DNA of 64,000 nt from Caecitellus pseudoparvulus (GCA_965644315.1 CBFFRQ010000018.1:744001-808000), one strand, 5' to 3'. Shown: positions 33,178 through 43,458, numbered from the stretch's first letter. Translations and numbers: made by a program. The notes: a model not told the origin generated them from the letters alone.

Positions 33178-36100
33178 ATGCCTGCAGGCGACTCGGCATC
33201 CAGCGGGGGGCAAGCCTCTGGTGCAGGTCCTCGACAGCCTGCTGGCCGAAGCCATGTGCCAAGCCTGTCCCAGTCAGCGCAGGCGGCCCGCCAGAATAGC
33301 ATGCAGGTGACCCTCGGAGCATACAACCCACATCGTTCAAGCTTTCTAGACCTCCACACCTGCCCTGCACTCGTGCATTGCTGGCATTGGCGCATTGGGT
33401 ACTCCGTGGACGTGGACCCAGTGGGAGTCGCGGTGCTCGTCGTGCACAACGCCTGGCACGGGCGGGAGCCAGCGGAGCCCACCGCCGAGAGCTTATGGGC
33501 GCGGCAAATCTACCATGCGCTGTGGTACCGGTACCTCTCCCTGTTCGTTTTGCTGGGCTACCTCTCCCTGACTGCCTTTGAGGTACCTGCCCTAGCAGAG
33601 TACAACCCAAGTCTGCAGGTCGCCGAGGGGCTGTGCCTGTTGATGTTCGCAGCAGACCTGCGCCTGCAGTGGCTGTACTATGGCCAGGACATATTCTTCA
33701 AGAAGCTTTGGAGCGTCGCCAAGGCCGTGCTCATCCCGCTTTTTTTCGTGTCCCTTGCCCTGCACGCTGGCTCGGGCGGCACTGTGGTGCACTTCGCCCG
33801 CCCCCTGCGCCCAGTCTTCCTCATCGAGCGCATGCGGGGCGTGCGCCGCGTCGCCGCCAACATGATGAAAGCCATCCCAAAGATGCTGTACGTGGGGTTC
33901 CTCATGTGGATGAACATCGCCTTCTTCGGCGTCGTCTTCTTTGTCTTCCTGAGGGGGGTGGAGGGCGTCCCCCCCAACATCCCGGGGTCGTCCCGTGTGT
34001 GCCCGCCCCGCCCCATCCCGCCCCCCCGCACCTGCTCGACATACAACAGCATCTGCAGGGACTACTTCGCGACGCTGGACAACTCCATCTACCAACTTTT
34101 TATTCTGTCCACCACTGCAAACTTCCCTGACGTCATGTTGCCAGCGTATGAGTGCAACCCCTTGTGGGCGTGGCTTTTCATCATCTTCATTGTCATTGCC
34201 ATCTACCTCCTCTTCAACCTCACACTTGCCGTTGCTTTCACCGCATTCTCATCTGTGACAGAGTCCAAGGTGCTTGACCAGATGGACAAGCAGCTCGCAG
34301 GCTTTGGCATGGCGTTTGGTGCTCTGCTCAAACACCAGCGACGCGCGCACCTCGCAGCGCAAGCCGCAGCAGCTGCAAGTAGGGCAAAAGAAGCTAGTGT
34401 AGAAGGCAGGCTGGGCAAGGCAGCTGAGGCCACAGCTGAGGCGACCATGTTCTCCCGAAGGGCCAGTGTGAGTCAACAGGCACAGGCTGCACAGTTACCG
34501 CAGCAGCAAGGGAGCTGCCTCACCCGCGCTATGTGGGTGCAATTCTACACCCGGCTGAAGCGCTCCGCGGATGGCTACATCGCGGGAGTGCTGTTCGATG
34601 CTCTTGACTCGGAAGGCACCGGTCTTGCGGACGAGGTCATGTTCCAGCGGCTGATGGTGTACTTTGCCCGCATTCACGTGCGGCGCCACGGCATTATACA
34701 GGCCATATCTCCCACTGACTCCCATGCAACCACAGGCTCTCTCCCCCCTCAGCCCCCTTCTGCCACCTCGTTGGCGGGGCCAGCAGCCACTCCCCCACCT
34801 GCGCCCTCCCAAGGCAGCCCAACTCAACCAGCCCGAGCTGGCCTCGCAGCAACTCAGGACTGGGGGAGCGCAAGCGGCCCGCGGCAGCGCCCTGCGCTCT
34901 CCAGTCAAGGTCAGCACAGGAGTTTCAGACACGGTGTCGCCTCGCCGCCGTCTGGGCCAACCACGACAGCATGCTGCAGCTGCCAAGGGGTCGCGAATGC
35001 TGCCCTGCGTGCTGTGGGAACATACGTTGGTTCTGGAGTGCCCATCGCCACCCCAAGAGCCAGAAAAGCCCCCCTGTGCAGCCGAAACTGGGCTGCGTAC
35101 ATGCTCTTCAATGCGTGGGCGACAGTGTTCTTTGACGGCATGGTGTTGCTGAACGGTGTCATCATTGTCGCTCAGCTGCAGCTCTCTGACGCTCATGCGA
35201 AATCAGCTGAGGGCTTCGTTTTGGCTGCAGAGAGCATTCAACTGGTCACGCTCTCTGTGTTCCTGGGTGAAGTTGTGGCGAAAGCCTTGGTGCTGGGCCC
35301 GCTCCACTACTTTCGCATGTCGGCCTACCATCGCAGCGACTTGCTGCTCGCACTGCTATCGGTCATGGCGCTGTCTTTGCAGGCAGAGACCACCGCCGAG
35401 GGTAGCGGGCAGCTGGCTTCCGCCATTACTATGGTGCGAATGGTGCGCATGCTTCGTGGCGCCCGAGTGCTGCCAGGCTTCACCGTCACCATGGCTTCGT
35501 TCATGGACGCCATCCCCCTGCTGGCGCAATTCGTCGTGGTGTATGCTGCCATGCTGTATTCTTTCGCTGTGATTGGCATGGAGCTGTACCATGACCTGCT
35601 CTCCCGCAGTGACGCAAACGTGGCTGCCTCTGCATACGGCCGCTTGCAGTACTGGGCGCTCAACTTCGACTCGATTTCAAACGCAATGACGACCCTCTTC
35701 CACACCAGCGTCGTGAACAACGCCCCAGTCGTCTTCGAAGGCCTGGAAGCTGCCACCGGGTCCAAGTGGCCCAGGGTCTTCTTCATCATGTACTACACCG
35801 TCACAGTGCTGCTGGTGCTGAATGTCGTCGTGGCGTTCTTTATCGAGTCCTTCTCCGTGCAGCGGGAACGCAGGGAAACCGTGGCCCAGCTCGTGGCAGA
35901 GGGAGCCATGGCACCTGACACTGCACCGTCGGGCACCCGGGCACGCAACGCCTCCTCCCCTTGGGAGCACCTCATCGTTGTCCCAGAGCTCGGCACCACA
36001 GCCACCTTGCTGCCAAATGGTTCCTTGGACATGGGCAGTGCGCTGTCTAAACGAGACATGCAGGGTGTGACGTTCCACGACTTGAAAAGCAAGCCAATCC

Positions 36101-36342
36101 TGCGGCCATCGTACGAGTGGCGGCTTGTCATTGAAGCTTCAGGCCTGGACACGTCACAGTACACTCTGTGGAAGCGTCTCCATGCAGATGACATTTACAC
36201 AACACTGTACATGTCGCAGCTTCGTGAGTCTTTCCCACAGGTGTTTTCAGACGAGGGCATTGGCCGGCACCGCTCAGTGCGGCAGGCGGGCGACCAGCCT
36301 GCTCTCAGGCCGAGCGTGGTGTCTCGGCGCAGTTCCATGTGA
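33178..36342 (+). CDS. TPC: Two-pore cation channel (TPC family)
   Basis: The frame gives 1,054 aa (animal and plant TPCs ~730-890). Two six-segment channel domains are visible, at roughly 105-375 and 635-910. The first S4-like segment is RPLRPVFLIERMRGVRRVA, and the first pore helix and filter read LSTTANFPDVMLPAY near 308-322, typical of the family. An EF-hand-like loop (DALDSEGTGLADEVM) lies between the domains, with the last chelating Glu replaced by Met. Domain II has VRMVRMLRGARVLPGF and the pore VVNNAPVVFEGLE near 844. The extra length is a Pro/Ser-rich insert between the domains. A 60-nt GT-AG segment (33999-34058) just before pore I is in frame and may be an intron. TPCs conduct Na+ or Ca2+ in acidic organelles. 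Confidence 0.9.
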   Translation: MPAGDSASSGGQASGAGPRQPAGRSHVPSLSQSAQAARQNSMQVTLGAYNPHRSSFLDLHTCPALVHCWHWRIGYSVDVDPVGVAVLVVHNAWHGREPAEPTAESLWARQIYHALWYRYLSLFVLLGYLSLTAFEVPALAEYNPSLQVAEGLCLLMFAADLRLQWLYYGQDIFFKKLWSVAKAVLIPLFFVSLALHAGSGGTVVHFARPLRPVFLIERMRGVRRVAANMMKAIPKMLYVGFLMWMNIAFFGVVFFVFLRGVEGVPPNIPGSSRVCPPRPIPPPRTCSTYNSICRDYFATLDNSIYQLFILSTTANFPDVMLPAYECNPLWAWLFIIFIVIAIYLLFNLTLAVAFTAFSSVTESKVLDQMDKQLAGFGMAFGALLKHQRRAHLAAQAAAAASRAKEASVEGRLGKAAEATAEATMFSRRASVSQQAQAAQLPQQQGSCLTRAMWVQFYTRLKRSADGYIAGVLFDALDSEGTGLADEVMFQRLMVYFARIHVRRHGIIQAISPTDSHATTGSLPPQPPSATSLAGPAATPPPAPSQGSPTQPARAGLAATQDWGSASGPRQRPALSSQGQHRSFRHGVASPPSGPTTTACCSCQGVANAALRAVGTYVGSGVPIATPRARKAPLCSRNWAAYMLFNAWATVFFDGMVLLNGVIIVAQLQLSDAHAKSAEGFVLAAESIQLVTLSVFLGEVVAKALVLGPLHYFRMSAYHRSDLLLALLSVMALSLQAETTAEGSGQLASAITMVRMVRMLRGARVLPGFTVTMASFMDAIPLLAQFVVVYAAMLYSFAVIGMELYHDLLSRSDANVAASAYGRLQYWALNFDSISNAMTTLFHTSVVNNAPVVFEGLEAATGSKWPRVFFIMYYTVTVLLVLNVVVAFFIESFSVQRERRETVAQLVAEGAMAPDTAPSGTRARNASSPWEHLIVVPELGTTATLLPNGSLDMGSALSKRDMQGVTFHDLKSKPILRPSYEWRLVIEASGLDTSQYTLWKRLHADDIYTTLYMSQLRESFPQVFSDEGIGRHRSVRQAGDQPALRPSVVSRRSSM

Positions 36343-36391
36343 CGTTTGCGTCGCACCCTGCGTCAGCCTACATGCATTTATTTTGGTATGT

Positions 36392-38803
36392 TCATGAAAC
36401 TCCCACTCCGTTCCCAGCCCGGACTTCACGCAGGAGGTCGTGCAATCGGCTGTGACGAGGCACGATGGGCTGCACGCGCTGCACGTCAATGTGCCGTGGC
36501 GAGCGAGGTGTGGCTGCCGCAGCATCAGCGGCAGCACCTACCTGCAGCTTGGAGGCAGCGTGCGCCCGATGGAGGCTTTGGCGCCCAGCCATGCCTCGGG
36601 CGAGCGTCGCCCGCACATCCCCCAGCCAGCCCTGAAGCGCCTGGTCGTCGCCGACGTCCACTGTGAAGGCCAGTTGCTGCAGGGCTTGATCAGCAGGCGC
36701 AGGGGAGGCATTCAAACCATCGCACATGACGCGCAGTTCCAGCAGTGAAGGCTGAGTTGGCGACGCAGCTGCGGCATCCGGTCGGCCTTTCGGTGAGAAA
36801 GGCCTCAGCAGGGACCCGGGGGAGCCAGCTTCGGCCTGTCGAATTGCTGGGGGCTTGGAAGAGGCTGCACTGATTCTTCCCACTGGAAGGCTGTGAGCAC
36901 TTCCGCCGCCCTCAGACGTGGCTGAGGGGGGGGGCGGCGGCTGATGTTGCGCGATGAGAGGCGTCGCAGAGCTGCCACCAGTCAGAGACATTGGGTGCGG
37001 TCCCGCCACCAGCCGCAAGGAGGACCGGGCGGGGAGCAGCGGCGGCGACCCCATGCTGTGCGACCTTGCTGGCGGACTCGGCACGTGCGAGTCTATGGGG
37101 ATGGGGCTGGAGGCGGCGAGAGCTGCGCTGCCAATGGACAGGTTCCGACTGTGGAGGCGCTCGTGGGGGCTGCTGCTCCCCTCAAGAGCAATGGCATCAA
37201 GTGCCGAGCCACAGGCGACGACATGCCAGGCGCTGCCCATCCACCGCCTCATGAGCACGACCTTTCCGTCAGAGAAGAGCAGCAGGGTGCGCCGGCCGGG
37301 CTTGCAACGTGGAGGGGCCACCGACACCACTCGCACCTCGGCTTCCCGCACCAGGCTGCGGCCAGGACTCATGAGCTGGATGGTGCCTCCCAGCAGCTCC
37401 TGCTGCACATCTGCGAGGCGTTTCTGCGCAGAGACTGCGGTCATGCCCTCGTTCATGGAGCTGGCCAGGCATGTGGCTTGGCGCAGAGTCGCCTGCACCG
37501 CTGCGTGCGCTGGGTGGCGGGCTGGAGTCGCAGCCAACAACGCCTCCAGCAGCAGCTTGTACCGTGGAGGGCGCTGCACTGGCCGCATGAACGCGTCTTT
37601 CAAGCCAGGGACTGCGGGGGTGGCGGAAGGCAGCGGAGGGCTTTCCGCCCAATCAGAGGGCAGCGGGAGCGCCGGCAACTGCGGGGGGATTGCAGCACCA
37701 TGGACGGCTCTGACGAAAGAGGCGAAGGATGCCTGGGTGTCCAGCAGCTGCTGGACACGGCTGTTGCGCTCGGGGATCTGTGCGGAATACACTGGCAACA
37801 CCTTCAGGAAGGCCAGCACCGTCTGCAGAGCAGCCATCACAGCCACGAGCAGCGCCTCATCATCCGCCAGCGAGTCAGCGCCCCCCCAGTGTGCTTGAAA
37901 AGCCTGCAGCAAGTTGTGCACACACACCATGTGGTTGGGCAGTTGCACTTGCACGAGGGACTGGAAGAGCAGCTCCCACTCAGCAGCGGACAGAGTGGGG
38001 GGGCTAAGCGCATTGGCAGAGATGAAGGAAGCCGCATGGGGTGCGACGAAGTCAGGGCTGCGCAGGGATCGACGCCTGCGCGCGGGAGGGCTGGTGGGTG
38101 CGCCGTCCTTGCTGTCGGCCCTGTCCGGGACGCCCCGCCTCGCCGCCAGGAGCCGGGAAGGGCGGGCAAAAGGCACGCCTGCCTTGGCCCTCATGGGCTC
38201 CGCAAAGGCGACGTCCACTGCTTGAAGTGCCTGCACGTGCCGGACCTCAGAATGCAGGATCTCCAGCACAGTGTGTCGGCGCTTCTGGGCCAGCTTGGAT
38301 TGCAGCTGGCTGGCTTCCTCTGAGGCGCCCCCAGCCCCATCCCACTCCACAGCTGCCAAGCGCTGCCGAAGCTGCTCTTGCCATGCTTGCCATTGCTGGA
38401 CGTGGCAGGTCATTTGTCTGCACACTTGCTGCCTTTCGACTTGCTGGGCGGTGCTGAGCTGCACGCTGCCTGGCTGTGCAGGCCCCTCCAAAGCATCCAG
38501 GTGAAACTTCACAACTGCACCTGACAGGAGCACTGCAGTGTTGACGTGTTCCAGTGCTTGATTGAGGCAGGCAGCTGAGAGGCCTGAGGAGAGGGGCAGC
38601 AACGCCACATGGCTGGCTTCACCTGCGGTCGCAGCGGCACACCCCTCTCCCTCTGCCAGTGGCGATGCAGCGGTGGGAGGCTCTGGCCGCGCGCACTGCA
38701 GGACGGTGAGTGCTTCTGTCACACTACTCTCAGCCAGAGACCTTGCGCTGCTCGCACTGTCTGCATCGTACACCCGCACGAGTGGCGGCGTGGCAGCTGC
38801 CAT
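36392..38803 (-). CDS. Rho-family guanine nucleotide exchange factor (DH-PH)
   Basis: From the ATG at 38803 (MAAATPPLV) this single exon gives 803 aa. A coiled-coil-like stretch around residues 100-165 leads into the DH domain: CR1 is RRHTVLEILHSEVRHVQAL (~168) and CR3 is MRPVQRPPRYKLLLEALL (~400), matching the PVQRIPRYxLLL consensus. A region like a PH domain follows (TLLLFSDGKVVLMRRW near 480). An ~85-residue basic, Ser/Pro-rich insert sits inside the DH domain between CR1 and CR2. The C-terminal ~250 residues are mostly disordered. It would activate a Rho/Rac-type GTPase and actin control. The partner is unknown. Confidence 0.82.
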   Translation of the reverse strand: MAAATPPLVRVYDADSASSARSLAESSVTEALTVLQCARPEPPTAASPLAEGEGCAAATAGEASHVALLPLSSGLSAACLNQALEHVNTAVLLSGAVVKFHLDALEGPAQPGSVQLSTAQQVERQQVCRQMTCHVQQWQAWQEQLRQRLAAVEWDGAGGASEEASQLQSKLAQKRRHTVLEILHSEVRHVQALQAVDVAFAEPMRAKAGVPFARPSRLLAARRGVPDRADSKDGAPTSPPARRRRSLRSPDFVAPHAASFISANALSPPTLSAAEWELLFQSLVQVQLPNHMVCVHNLLQAFQAHWGGADSLADDEALLVAVMAALQTVLAFLKVLPVYSAQIPERNSRVQQLLDTQASFASFVRAVHGAAIPPQLPALPLPSDWAESPPLPSATPAVPGLKDAFMRPVQRPPRYKLLLEALLAATPARHPAHAAVQATLRQATCLASSMNEGMTAVSAQKRLADVQQELLGGTIQLMSPGRSLVREAEVRVVSVAPPRCKPGRRTLLLFSDGKVVLMRRWMGSAWHVVACGSALDAIALEGSSSPHERLHSRNLSIGSAALAASSPIPIDSHVPSPPARSHSMGSPPLLPARSSLRLVAGPHPMSLTGGSSATPLIAQHQPPPPPSATSEGGGSAHSLPVGRISAASSKPPAIRQAEAGSPGSLLRPFSPKGRPDAAAASPTQPSLLELRVMCDGLNASPAPADQALQQLAFTVDVGDDQALQGWLGDVRATLARGMAGRQSLHRAHAASKLQVGAAADAAAATPRSPRHIDVQRVQPIVPRHSRLHDLLREVRAGNGVGVS

Positions 38804-38975
38804 CCGCAGCCTGCTCGGCAGAGCGCAGGGAACGGCACGGGGGAAGCTGCATTTAGGGGCCCTGCTGGCAAAGGCAGCGGGCAGGGGGCACACAGAAACA
38901 GTCTGTGCGCGCGTCCTGCCCAGGCCGATTGCAATGTGGGGCCACAACCAAAGTGCAGCCGCCGCGCGGGTCGCC

Positions 38976-40243
38976 TCAGTCCTCCCGGCGCCGGCGTCGG
39001 GGCGAGGCACTCGCCGCCTTGGGCGAGGCAGCAGGGACAGGCGAGGCCGCCTCCTCCCCCACCTCCGACTGCAACATGCGCCCTTCTTCGTCCAGCTTGA
39101 GCCAGGCCGGCAGTGCGGCACGTGTGGCGAACATGTGGGAGACCTGCGAGTTCACCTCCGTGGCGGACTGCCCGCTCTTGTTCAGCGCCTCCACAACCTG
39201 CTCCAGCTCAGTGGCCCGCCAGGCAACGTTGAAGCCCTGCTTCTGCAGGAGAGCCCGCAAAGTGCGCACGGTCGCGAAGTCCTCCACCTCCAGGGTCACC
39301 TGCTGGATGCCCGCCCACTGCTCGGGGCGCAGGCCCTGCAACACCTGCAGCTCAGCTCCCTCCACGTCCACCTTCAGCAGGTCGATGTGGGAGATGGACT
39401 CCGTGTCCAAGATGTCCCCCAGCTTCTTCAGCGTTGCAGGCACCTTCTCTGTCTCCCCCGCGCGCACGAGGAAGATGCTCACCAGCGCACGCCACACCCA
39501 CACCGGCACCACAGCGAGTGGGGAGCCCTCAGCCGACAGGCCTGCCGCGATGGCCGTGGGCATGTCATGCGCCAAGCGCGCCATGCGGTTTTCGTCCATG
39601 GCCCCATCTGTCGTGCTCCAAATGCTCATGAAGGGGTGGTGGTCAAACGTGACCTGAGCATCAGCATCTGACAGACCCACGTTGAATCTGAGCAAGGCGG
39701 TGGAGCGGAGGCGGTAAGGCTACTGTGTGCATGTGCTGCCTTGCACCCAGACACGCACGCTTTGATCTTCCCACCCGCGCCATGCTTCTCAGCATTGGCC
39801 GCGAGGCAGGCGAAAGTCGTCGGCATGGGCTCAAAGGACAAGATGCGGGCATCTCCGCCACACTCTTGCAAAGCCCACAAGGAGAACAGGCCAATGTTGG
39901 CACCTGCATCAACAATCGTATCTCCAGCCTTGAACTTGATGATGCCTGCAACGCAGCGCGCAGGGCGGCAGGCAGCGTGCCTGGCAGGGTGAGGTGCACT
40001 GCAGCAACACCGCTGAAAATCCGCACCAGTGCGGTAGCAGGCATCCTGAAAGATCTCCTTGTCCAGGAAGTCCGTTTCGTACTGCTGCAGCTGCTTGATT
40101 TCCATCCCATTCTTCAGCTTGCCAGGGGTGGGCTTGGGCTTGAAGCCACAGTACGCCCAGGCTGCCAAAGCGGCAAAAGCCAGAACCAGCAACAGGACCA
40201 AGCCAGCGGCGGCCCAAGTCAGGGCAGACAGCAGCCCCTCCAT
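38976..40243 (-). CDS. FkbM-type methyltransferase with N-terminal membrane anchor
   Basis: Model: complement of 38976-39687, 39759-39945 and 40027-40243 (371 aa), introns 71 and 81 nt. A hydrophobic segment at ~6-31 (WAAAGLVLLLVLAFAALAAW) would anchor it as a type II or signal-anchor protein. The SAM-binding motif I, DTIVDAGANIGLFSLWALQE, follows, with ILSFEPMPTTF as the acidic end of strand two. The FkbM signature HIDLLKVDVEGAELQVLQGL is intact. Family members methylate hydroxyl groups of varied substrates, including sugars and small molecules, so the substrate cannot be stated. The C terminus is Pro/Ala/Arg-rich. The gene lies 172 bp upstream of the GEF gene on the same strand and is divergent from eIF2-gamma. 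Confidence 0.88.
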
Positions 40244-40475
40244 GTTGCAGGAGACTCGAGCAGAGCGCGGGCAGTGGGCCACAAGTCGTAGACGTCCTCG
40301 CACGGCGCCCAGTGTGTGTGTGGGAAGGTGTGCGGCTCTGGCAAGTGCAGGGCGCCGGCGTGGCTGGTTGGGGGGGGGGTGTGTGCAGCTGCTCCATTTC
40401 CGCGCACCCGGACAAAACAACGCCAGACACTGGAATGCCCTGACTCCCCATGTGCGACGCTTCCCCGTTGCAACC
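40244..40475. promoter_or_regulatory. Compact bidirectional promoter region
   Basis: Only 232 bp separate the start codons of the FkbM methyltransferase (-) and eIF2-gamma (+). The interval has a poly-G stretch (about 40369-40379) and short TG repeats near 40310-40325. No canonical TATA box is evident. Confidence 0.4.
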
Positions 40476-42666
40476 ATGGCAACCGAAGAGTCCACCCCTG
40501 CCGTCCCGGCAGCATCCGGTGCGCCAGTTGAGACTGGCGCCGGAGGAGCTGCCAGCGGAGAGCGCGGCGTCACTTTCTCCACCCTGGAGGTGAGTTTGCC
40601 GCTGCACTTGGCCTCGCCCAGGCAGCGCAGCACTGCGGTTGCCGCTGCTACCTCAGACTGGCTTGGCTGAACAGAACTTGGAAACGCTGGACGTGTCCAA
40701 GCTGCACCCGCTGTCCCCCGAAGTCATCTCGAGGCAAGCCACAATCAACATCGGTGCGTGTTCCGCTGGCAGTGGCCACACCAGCCTGCAGACCTGCACG
40801 CCGCTGGCCTGCCCCACCCCAGGCACCATTGGCCACGTGGCACATGGCAAGAGCACAATCGTAAAGTCCATCTCCGGAGTGAAGGTGCGTCAGGCGCGCG
40901 GTGCACGGCGCTGGGTCCCACTGGCACAGGGGCACTGCACCACCGACTGACAGACTCGAGACACGTTTGAACCTCCGCCTGCCCTGCCCGCAGACCGTTC
41001 GCTTTAAGAACGAGCTGGTGCGAAACATCACCATCAAGCTTGGCTACGCCAACGCCAAGATCTACAAGAGCAAGGCTGAGTGCGTTGGCGCCGTCACGCG
41101 GCTGCTGTGTGGCGCAGTGGTGGGAAACTGTGCGCCCCCGCTCTCCCCTCCCCAGACCCTGGAAGTACGAAGCTCATGGCTCTGCTCACCCAGACGAGTA
41201 CGTCACCGAGGACGGCGTTGAGATGCGCCTCGTGCGGCACGTCTCGTTTGTGGACTGCCCCGGCCACGACATTCTGATGGCCACCATGCTCAACGGCGCT
41301 GCCGTCATGGACGCAGCCTTGCTGCTCATCGCCGCCAACGAGCCCTGCCCCCAGCCCCAGACAGCTGAGCACCTGGCTGCCACTGAGATCATGCAGCTCA
41401 GCAACATCATCATCGTCCAGAACAAAATCGACTTGGTGAAGCCTGAGGAAGCGGCGGAGCAGCACAGCATCATTCAAGACTTCGTGGAGGGCACACCTGC
41501 GTCGGGGGCGCCCATCATCCCCGTGTCTGCTCAGCTCAAGTACAACGTGGACATGGTGTGCCGTGCCATTGCGAAGAAGATCCCCATGCCTGTGCGGGAC
41601 TTCACCTCTTCTCCCCGCCTCATCGTCATCCGTTCGTTTGATGTGAACAAGCCTGGCGAGCAGGCTGAGAACCTCAAGGTACGTCTCAAAACACTTCTTC
41701 ACGCCCATGTGGGAGTGATTAATCCAAAGCGATTGCTTTGGTCCGTGTTATTGATGTCATGCCCCGGCTGAGCTGCAGCAATGCGCCCTGGGGTGTGCCC
41801 TGATTACAACTCAAAACGTCTGACCCATCCGATTGTTTTGCTCCTGCCATGCCGCCTGTGTAGTGCACCTCTCACTGCGCCTTCCCCGCTTTCTGCACAG
41901 GGTGGCGTTGCCGGTGGCTCCATTCTGCGAGGTGTGTTGAAGGAGGGTGACGAAATCGAGATTCGCCCAGGCATGATCTCCAAGTCCGGAGGCTGTGTCC
42001 CCATCCACAGCCGTGTCATGTCTCTCTTCGCTGAGAAGAACACACTGAAGTACGCCGTGCCAGGTGGCCTCATTGGCGTGGGCACCAAGATTGACCCAGC
42101 CTACGCACGGTCAGACCGCCTTGTCGGACAGGTACGTGCGGTAGCCGGCGAGGTCCCCACCCCTTCTATGATTTTATACAATTATCCCTGTCCGAGGCGC
42201 CCAAGAAAGGGAGGCATGCAGAGAAACCTATATGAGAACTCTTGCTTGTCCGCCCTGTGCAGCCCCGCCGCTGACACACCTTCACGCTGCTTGTCTGCGT
42301 CCTTCACAGGTTCTTGGCCTGCGTGGGCACCTTCCCCCCGTTTTCAAGGAGCTTGATATCCAATTCCACCTGCTCCGTCGGCTGCTGGGGCAGAAGTCCG
42401 AGGGACGCCAGAAGAAGGTGACGAAGGTCACCAAGCGAGAGACCCTCATGCTCAATGTCGGCTCCACGTCCACAGCCGCGACTGTGACGGCGGTGCACGG
42501 CGACCAGGCCACCCTTTCCCTCGTCAAGCCAGTGTGCACTGAGCTGGGCGCCAAGGTCGCCCTGTCCCGCAAAGTGGACAAGCATTGGCGCCTCATCGGG
42601 CACGGCAGCATCGCTGCTGGCACCCCCGTTGCATTGAAGGACGACTTGAACCCCAGCCGCAGCTGA
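40476..42666 (+). CDS. EIF2S3: Translation initiation factor eIF2 subunit gamma
   Basis: Model: 40476-40589, 40675-40753, 40823-40884, 40994-41079, 41156-41678, 41901-42131, 42310-42666 (483 aa; human 472). The G domain has [12 protein letters not shown] (P-loop, built across an intron), [20 protein letters not shown] (G3) and QNKIDLV (G4); domains II and III follow ([52 protein letters not shown]). It is the GTPase of the eIF2 complex that delivers Met-tRNAi. The region between KIYKSK and VRHVSF is shorter than in human and lacks the zinc-knuckle-like cysteines. For exon 2 an alternative acceptor 21 nt upstream (cctcag, 40648-40653) keeps frame. Introns 5 and 6 (222 and 178 nt) are longer than the rest. 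Confidence 0.96.
42169..42245 (+). repeat. 77-bp element, copy A (in eIF2-gamma intron 6)
   Basis: The sequence beginning TGATTTTATACAATTATCCC and ending GAGAACTCTTGC is almost identical to copy B at 42723-42797; by eye it differs at only one substitution and two single-base gaps. It lies 37 nt inside the intron. It is AT-rich at its left end, unlike the surrounding DNA. No long open frame is shared on the sense strand. Confidence 0.9.
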
Positions 42667-42722
42667 GGCTGTACCCATGGTGCGTGAATGTTGTGATGGC
42701 ATGGTAGGAGTGCAAGTTTCCG

Positions 42723-42797
42723 TGATTTTATACAATTATCCCTGTCCGAGGCGCCCAAAAAGGGAGGCATGCAGAGAAACCTGTATGAGAATCTTGC
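42723..42797 (+). repeat. 75-bp element, copy B (downstream of eIF2-gamma)
   Basis: This is the second copy of the element in intron 6, beginning 56 bp after the eIF2-gamma stop codon and in the same orientation. It could lie in the 3' UTR, in an unannotated terminal intron or in a separate non-coding transcript. Flanking sequence is not similar between the copies, so the duplicated block is sharply bounded. Confidence 0.9.
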
Positions 42798-43201
42798 CGC
42801 TCCTTCCACGTGTGCCTGACCGCGCTGCCCCTTCAGCGTGCGGCATTTCACGATGGCTCCCGTCTCTTTGTGCAGGGATGTGCAGGGCCCACTAATTTTC
42901 CGGGCTTGTGACTGAATGCAGCGGCTGTTTCTTCCCCTTATCACGCTTTTTGCCTCACTTCACCCATGCAAGTCCCCCAGCCAGGCACTCGTGAAGGACA
43001 GGGGGTGTTGGTGAACTCTGGCCTCTCGCCACACTCACGGTTCAGCAAGCCCCACAGCTCTTCGCCTCGGGCATCTTCGGGCATCGTCTCGCTGTTTGAA
43101 GCTGGCCGCAGAGGCCGAGGTTTGCGTTCCAGGGACGCCCCCCGCACACACGGATGAGACACACAGGCAGCAAACACACCACTCCGCTTAAAATACCCCA
43201 T

Positions 43202-43458
43202 TCAAAGTGTTTGCGGAAGTGACTGACGGACAGCGCCGTGGCCAGAGCCAGGCGACGCTTGCACTTGTCGACGCATGTCGCAGCGGCAGTCCTTTTTCCG
43301 CACTTGCAGCAGCCTCGAAGCGAGGTCAGCCGGAAACACCCGTGTCCAGTCCCAGTACTGGACCCGCACTTGAAGGTTAGTGCAATGTACTGCGTTTTCC
43401 TCACTGTCAGCGCCTCCAGCAGTGTGGTGACCGACGCACTACGTCGGGAATGCCTCAT
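43202..43458 (-). CDS. Possible small two-exon protein (69 aa)
   Basis: Model: complement of 43202-43357 and 43405-43458. Exon 1 (MRHSRRSASVTTLLEALT) ends before GTGAGG; a 47-nt intron ends GTCCAG; exon 2 opens YWDWTRVFPADLASRLLQ and continues through a Cys/Arg-rich tail to TGA. The join keeps phase and gives an amphipathic-looking segment, but the intron is short, the tail looks poorly coding, and further exons downstream (to ~42950) are possible. No family is recognised. Confidence 0.3.

Noticed and set aside
36944-38323. A 459-codon plus ORF opposite the Rho GEF gene.
   Set aside because: The DH-domain CR1 and CR3 motifs are on the minus strand; the plus ORF is Arg/Gln/His-rich shadow.
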